Part shown: positions 59,946-64,000 of the stretch, one piece after another
Layout: each line of letters opens with the position of its first letter
Position numbering within the stretch: position 1 is the stretch's first letter
NCBI GenBank assembly: GCA_035913415.1
Contig: JAMIIV010000004.1
Span: forward strand, 1 to 64,000
Length of the DNA: 64,000 nt
Direction of reading: 5' to 3'
Origin: UBA5070 sp035913415
GTDB taxonomy: Bacteria; Fibrobacterota; Fibrobacteria; UBA5070
Program-made: the position numbers and the translations under genes
The notes under the pieces: model-generated
Database searches by the model: none
Seen by the model: the letters and a program-made list of their open reading frames with translations, nothing else
What the model was told of the DNA's origin: nothing

Positions 59946-61721
59946 ATGCGCTCCACCCTACTTGCCGCCTCCGTCTGCTCCCTGCCCTTGGCCGCTGATG
60001 CCTGGCGCAGCAGCCTGTATCCCGAGAATTGGACCCCCCCGGTCCAGGATTCCTTCTACACCGACAAGTTCCTGCAGGATTATTCGTATGCCGGATACCG
60101 GCTCGGCGACCCGATCCCGGCGCAGGTGCCCGGACCGGTTCTCGACGCTTCGAAGGCCCCGTTCCTCGCCGATGCTTCCGGCAAGCTGGACGCCACTGCC
60201 TCCATCCAGAAAGCCATCGATTCGGCGACCAAGGCCGGGGGAGGGGTGGTGTTCCTGCCCGCAGGAACCTATCGCCTTTCGGTCGGCGGGACCGCCACCG
60301 CGGCACTCCAGATCGGTTCATCCCGCGTGGTGCTGCGGGGCGCGGGGGCCGGCAAGACCTTCCTGCTGAACACCACCACCTCGATGCGCAGCAAGGCCGT
60401 GATCAAGGTGTCGCCCTCGGTCGGGGGCACCTGGACCTCCATCCCCTCCTCGAAGGTCCTCGTGACACGCGACCTTCCCTCTCCCACGCGCACCATCCCG
60501 GTGGCCAGCACCGCCGCGTTCAAGGTCGGCGACTGGGTGATCGTGCGCCAGAAGATGAGCGAAGCCTGGATCGCCGAACACAAGGAGCCCGATTGGGCCG
60601 GCATGGCCTCCAAGTTCACCGGTGTCGTGTATTGCCGACGGATCCTGTCCATCGATGCCGCGGCCGGTACCCTCGGGATCGACATCCCCCTCCGCTACGC
60701 CTTGCTGGTGCGCGACACGGCCATGGTGTATCCCGCCCCCGCCATGATCGAGGAGGTGGGGGTCGAGCACCTTTCGCTGGGCAACGTCCAGAGTCCGGTG
60801 GCCACCGGGTGGGGTGAAGAAGACTACAACGATCCCGCCAACGGTTCGTACGAGGCCCACGATTCGTGGCTCCTGAACTTTTCCCGCGTCCGCGATGGTT
60901 GGATCCGCGGGGTCGAGACCTACCAGCCTGCGGGGAACACGACGACCGCCCACCTGTTGTCCAACGGAATCCAGCTCTACCAGACACGCGGCGTCTCGAT
61001 CGATTCCTGCCACTTCCAGCGGCCGCAATACGGCGGCGGCGGAGGCAACGGGTACATGTACAGGGTCACCGGGAACGAAAACCTCCTGAAGGATTCCAGG
61101 GCCACCCACAGCCGCCACGGGTTCGTCCTGTCGCACATGCTCGCCTCGGGCAACGTGTTCCTGCGGGCCCACGACAAGGACGGAGGCCGGCAGACGGGGT
61201 CGACGGGAAGCGAGAGGACCTCCGGCCGCGGCAACGACCACCACATGCACTTCAGCCACAGCAACCTCTTCGACAACTGCGTGGCCGAGAACAGCAACTT
61301 CCAGGCGGCCTACCGTCCCTACGGGTCGGCGCCTTTGCACAACCTGACCGCCGCGCACTCCACCTACTGGAACACGGAAGGGATCGGGACCGATCCGTGG
61401 GTGATCCACACCCAGCAGTCGCGCTACGGGTACGTGTTCGGCACGCGCGGGGCCGTCACCGAGGTGAAGATCACCGAGGCATCGGCCGGTTCGGCCGCGA
61501 AGACGGATCCTGTCGACATCGTGGAAGGCAAGGGCCTGGGCGCCACCCTGGTTCCGGCCAGTCTCTACGAAGACCAGTTGGCCCGGCGCAAGGCGCGTGA
61601 GGCGGTGGGTGTGGCACGTGAGCAGGGTAGTCCTATCGCTCCGACGAACGAGGTGCGCTTCACGGGCAAGAGCATGCAGCTGGGTGAACATCGTGTCGAC
61701 GGAGCGCGATTGGCGCCCTGA
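59946..61721 (+). CDS. Secreted pectate-lyase-like right-handed beta-helix protein
   Basis: This 591-residue protein has a signal peptide (MRSTLLAASVCSLPLAADA) and the Pectate_lyase_3 opening: DATASIQKAIDSATKAGGGV followed by VFLPAGTYRLS. A parallel beta-helix body continues with HLLSNGIQLYQTRGVSIDSC and a Gly-rich turn (QYGGGGGNGYMYRVTG). Such proteins cleave or bind uronate-rich polymers; active-site residues cannot be assigned with confidence. It is divergent from the TIGR02147-lipoprotein-lyase operon and probably belongs to the same polysaccharide locus. Confidence 0.78.
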   Translation: MRSTLLAASVCSLPLAADAWRSSLYPENWTPPVQDSFYTDKFLQDYSYAGYRLGDPIPAQVPGPVLDASKAPFLADASGKLDATASIQKAIDSATKAGGGVVFLPAGTYRLSVGGTATAALQIGSSRVVLRGAGAGKTFLLNTTTSMRSKAVIKVSPSVGGTWTSIPSSKVLVTRDLPSPTRTIPVASTAAFKVGDWVIVRQKMSEAWIAEHKEPDWAGMASKFTGVVYCRRILSIDAAAGTLGIDIPLRYALLVRDTAMVYPAPAMIEEVGVEHLSLGNVQSPVATGWGEEDYNDPANGSYEAHDSWLLNFSRVRDGWIRGVETYQPAGNTTTAHLLSNGIQLYQTRGVSIDSCHFQRPQYGGGGGNGYMYRVTGNENLLKDSRATHSRHGFVLSHMLASGNVFLRAHDKDGGRQTGSTGSERTSGRGNDHHMHFSHSNLFDNCVAENSNFQAAYRPYGSAPLHNLTAAHSTYWNTEGIGTDPWVIHTQQSRYGYVFGTRGAVTEVKITEASAGSAAKTDPVDIVEGKGLGATLVPASLYEDQLARRKAREAVGVAREQGSPIAPTNEVRFTGKSMQLGEHRVDGARLAP

Positions 61722-61765
61722 CGATCTTCATCGATCCCGAGCTCCGACGAAGGTGTGGAGCTGGA

Positions 61766-62467
61766 TCAGGGATCGAATCGGGCGACGCCTCGACGTCTGG
61801 CATGGAACATTCTGGCTTGAGGACTCCGTGGAGTAAGTGGAATCGCGAGAGTCACCCCGGTCCGTTCGAGGGTCGACTCGGTTCGGATCTCCACTTGGCG
61901 TCCGATCGCCAGAGCGATGGCCGGTACAGCAACGCCAACGGTGACCCCGGCTAGCATACCGACCATGCCGTTCCCGATGCATCCCATGCCGTCGCATCCT
62001 CCGCGAGTGTCATCGGCGACAGCGATCGCGGTATGGAAGCCTGCATAGGCCCCAGCCAGGCCTCCGAGAAAGGTGCTGGTCGCAAGAATGGGACGTCCAT
62101 AGACAAGAAGTGGAAACGACGGGATGAAGCCCCACGCGACCGCTCCGAGGAGCGGAGATTCGGCGCGGGCCGCGAGCTTCACAAGCAGGATCGTTCCGAG
62201 TATGTCCAGGGCCATGATCAACTGAAAGTTGGAATCTGGAATGGCCCATACGGACCGGTCCGCTGGGGAGGGAGCGTCCAGATGAAGACTTGAGACCTGT
62301 GTCGAGGCGCTGTCGGAGATGGATCGACGAGGGATGTGCCCCCCCATTGTGTCTAGTGGCGGAGCCATCCTGAAAGAATCCAGGTTGGGTGACTCGAGGA
62401 TGGGTTTGGTCTGCGCGATCGAATCCACAGCGGCCAAGGTGACGGTGAGGAGTGTTGCGAAAATCAT
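61766..62467 (-). CDS. Hypothetical exported membrane protein (paralogue of the gene at the window end)
   Basis: I do not recognise the family of this 233-residue protein. It has an N-terminal signal (MIFATLLTVTLAAVDSIAQ), a membrane pair near residues 85-125 and a Gly-rich membrane segment beginning after GGCDGMGCIGNGMVGMLAG. The pattern C-x-G-x-x-C-x-G-N-G then V-G-V-x-x-P recurs in the protein at 63541, so the two are paralogues flanking the SbtA gene. Function unknown. Confidence 0.6.
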   Translation of the reverse strand: MIFATLLTVTLAAVDSIAQTKPILESPNLDSFRMAPPLDTMGGHIPRRSISDSASTQVSSLHLDAPSPADRSVWAIPDSNFQLIMALDILGTILLVKLAARAESPLLGAVAWGFIPSFPLLVYGRPILATSTFLGGLAGAYAGFHTAIAVADDTRGGCDGMGCIGNGMVGMLAGVTVGVAVPAIALAIGRQVEIRTESTLERTGVTLAIPLTPRSPQARMFHARRRGVARFDP

Positions 62468-62566
62468 GAATCCAGCTTATCACAATGGAATCCGACGAGG
62501 TTGCCAGTTGGCAACACCGAATCTCGATCCGGGGCCGCCGACGGCGCGGCAGGTACCTTGCAGGCC

Positions 62567-63532
62567 ATGGATGTCTCCAGCCTGATCACGAACTTCACGA
62601 ATCCGGTCCTTCTCTTCTTTGCGTTGGGCATCGTGGCTTCCCGGTTGCGGAGCGATCTGGAGATCCCCGCGCCCATCGCGAAGTTCCTCTCCCTGTATCT
62701 CCTGCTGGCCATCGGCTTCAAAGGGGGGCAGGAGTTGCGGACCAGCGAGTGGAACGCCGAAATCGGACTCTCCCTGCTGGCGGGCCTATTGTTGGCCGCC
62801 GTGATTCCCGTCCACAGCTTCTTCCTGCTCAAGCGGAAATTGTCCATCCAGGATGCGGCGGCCATCGCGGCCGCCTACGGTTCGGTCAGCGCGGTGACGT
62901 TCGTGTCGGCGGTCGGATTCCTCGAAGGTCGATCCATCGACTTTGGAGGCCACATGGTGGCCGTGATGGCCTTCATGGAGTTTCCCGCGATCATCGTCGG
63001 GGTTCTGCTGTTGCGCCTCTACGAGCCTGCACCCGCGGACGGCCACGGTGGGGGCGGACTCGGGGGCGTCCTGCGCCACTCTCTCACCAACGGGAGCGTG
63101 GTCCTCCTGGTGGGAAGCCTGGTGGTGGGATTCGCCTCCGACAAACAGATGGCCGAAGGCATCAAACCCTTCACCAACGACATCTTCAAAGGGTTCCTCG
63201 CCCTGTTCCTCTTGGAAATGGGCATGGTCTGCGGGCGCAGCCTGGCCAGCATCTTCCGCAAGGGTATCGTCCCCATCGGGTACGCCGTGGTGGCTCCCCT
63301 GGTCCACGGAAGTCTGGTCGCCTGGGGAAGCGGGCTGTTCCTCGACCAGGCAGGAAATCGCTTCCTTCTGGCTGTGCTGGCCGCCAGCGCGTCGTACATC
63401 GCCGTGCCTGCCGCCATGAGGCTTGCCGCCCCGAAAGCCGATCCGGGTCTCTACATCCCGATGGCCCTGGCGATCACCTTCCCGCTGAACCTCGCCGCGG
63501 GGTTCCCGCTGTACTACTACCTCGCCCAGTAG
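62567..63532 (+). CDS. sbtA: SbtA-type sodium-dependent bicarbonate transporter
   Basis: This 321-residue permease matches the SbtA (DUF897) family: ten membrane segments in two inverted five-helix halves, with FFALGIVASRLRSDLEIPAP near residues 17-36, AYGSVSAVTFVSAVGFLEG near 103-121 and SASYIAVPAAMRLAAP near 281-296. SbtA imports bicarbonate with sodium. No adjacent SbtB (PII-like) regulator gene is seen within the window. Start at 62567 gives the family N terminus. Confidence 0.9.
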   Translation: MDVSSLITNFTNPVLLFFALGIVASRLRSDLEIPAPIAKFLSLYLLLAIGFKGGQELRTSEWNAEIGLSLLAGLLLAAVIPVHSFFLLKRKLSIQDAAAIAAAYGSVSAVTFVSAVGFLEGRSIDFGGHMVAVMAFMEFPAIIVGVLLLRLYEPAPADGHGGGGLGGVLRHSLTNGSVVLLVGSLVVGFASDKQMAEGIKPFTNDIFKGFLALFLLEMGMVCGRSLASIFRKGIVPIGYAVVAPLVHGSLVAWGSGLFLDQAGNRFLLAVLAASASYIAVPAAMRLAAPKADPGLYIPMALAITFPLNLAAGFPLYYYLAQ

Positions 63533-63540
63533 GGGCCAAC

Positions 63541-64000
63541 CTAGGTCCCCCAACAAGACCAAGCGCGCTGGCGAGCGAGTCTCTGGAGGCCCGAGAGGAT
63601 CGGGTCGATGGCGAAGTCCAATCGGACATCGGCCCGATCCCCGGCGGCCCTGGCTTTGGCGTCCACGTTTTTGCCGATCTGATAACCCAAGACCGGCAGG
63701 AGCACCATCACTCCGACGCCTCCTGCCAAGCCCAAGAGCATCTTGGAGCCGTTGCCGGGGCATCCGAGCCCGCAGGCATCTCCGCCCCCGCCAAGCAGAA
63801 TCGCGGTTGGCCCGGCGAGCGCGACACCTGCGATGAAGCCCATCAAACCCAGGGTACCGGCTGCAGAGCCAGTCTGCCCTGATGCTGAGTGGTTCTGGAA
63901 CGAACTGCGCCATGCGGGGGTGGGGTTGAATACATCCTCCCCGATCCCGTCCAGAATTGGGCGATCCAGACGTGCTGGGGTTGAGATCGTGGTTTCGTTG
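63541..64000 (-). CDS. Hypothetical membrane protein, 5' end outside window
   Basis: The frame is open to the right edge of the window, so the start is missing. The visible 153 residues begin ETTISTPARLDRPILDGIGE and lead to membrane segments GFIAGVALAGPTAILLGGGG and LLGLAGGVGVMVLLPVLGYQ. The C-G-L-G-C-P-G-N-G motif and the following I-G-K-N-V match the protein at 61766. Same strand as that paralogue; convergent with the SbtA gene. Confidence 0.7.
   Translation of the reverse strand, partial: NETTISTPARLDRPILDGIGEDVFNPTPAWRSSFQNHSASGQTGSAAGTLGLMGFIAGVALAGPTAILLGGGGDACGLGCPGNGSKMLLGLAGGVGVMVLLPVLGYQIGKNVDAKARAAGDRADVRLDFAIDPILSGLQRLARQRAWSCWGT

Noticed and set aside
1..64000. tRNA or rRNA genes and phage or plasmid integrases
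   Set aside because: I looked for tRNA-like cloverleaf ends near the island borders and for recombinase motifs among the proteins and found none I could support.

Overview
The window looks like the chromosome of a high-GC member of the Fibrobacterota. The main clues are two TIGR02147-family proteins (a family expanded in Fibrobacter), each fused by overlapping stop and start codons to a lipoprotein with the same N-terminal motif, and several secreted polysaccharide-active enzymes. I see no tRNA, rRNA, CRISPR array or integrase. The assignment rests on family recognition, not on a search.

The left 40 kb is a defence island. It opens with the tail and right end of an ISL3-family insertion sequence, then an abortive-infection AbiE pair, a Fic protein, a small hydrolase with a divergent Crp/Fnr regulator, and a GNAT acetyltransferase module whose 3' end duplicates the 3' end of the next gene. 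From 29.7 kb leftward to 7.2 kb runs one long minus-strand gene train: a cytosine-C5 methyltransferase, drmD, drmMI, a GHKL/MORC-like ATPase, a methyltransferase-like protein, drmA, drmB, drmC, an McrB-like AAA ATPase, a DUF2357/PD-(D/E)XK nuclease and a low-molecular-weight phosphatase. This is a class 1 DISARM core with a class-2-like cytosine methylase, two inserted genes and an McrBC-like module. Most junctions overlap or abut, so it is probably transcribed and translated as a unit.

To the right lie a NERD-domain helicase, a second AbiE pair, an HTH plus nucleotidyltransferase pair broken by a frameshift, and a HigBA module. Four of the toxin-antitoxin loci have an inverted repeat at or just before the first gene, as expected for self-repression.

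From 40 kb onward the content changes to host-like genes of uniformly high GC. Two modules have the order TIGR02147 protein, lipoprotein, secreted carbohydrate enzyme: one ends in a glycoside-hydrolase-like protein (40.8-44.9 kb) and the other in a heparinase II/III-like lyase (59.8-54.9 kb, minus strand) with a divergent pectate-lyase-like gene. Between them are small regulators paired with targets (Rrf2 with an outer-membrane protein, TetR with a redoxin, WYL with a VOC protein), hydrolases, a GyrI-like/DUF6157 pair and an AlkD-like protein. The window ends with an SbtA-type bicarbonate transporter flanked by two paralogous membrane proteins; the last runs off the edge.
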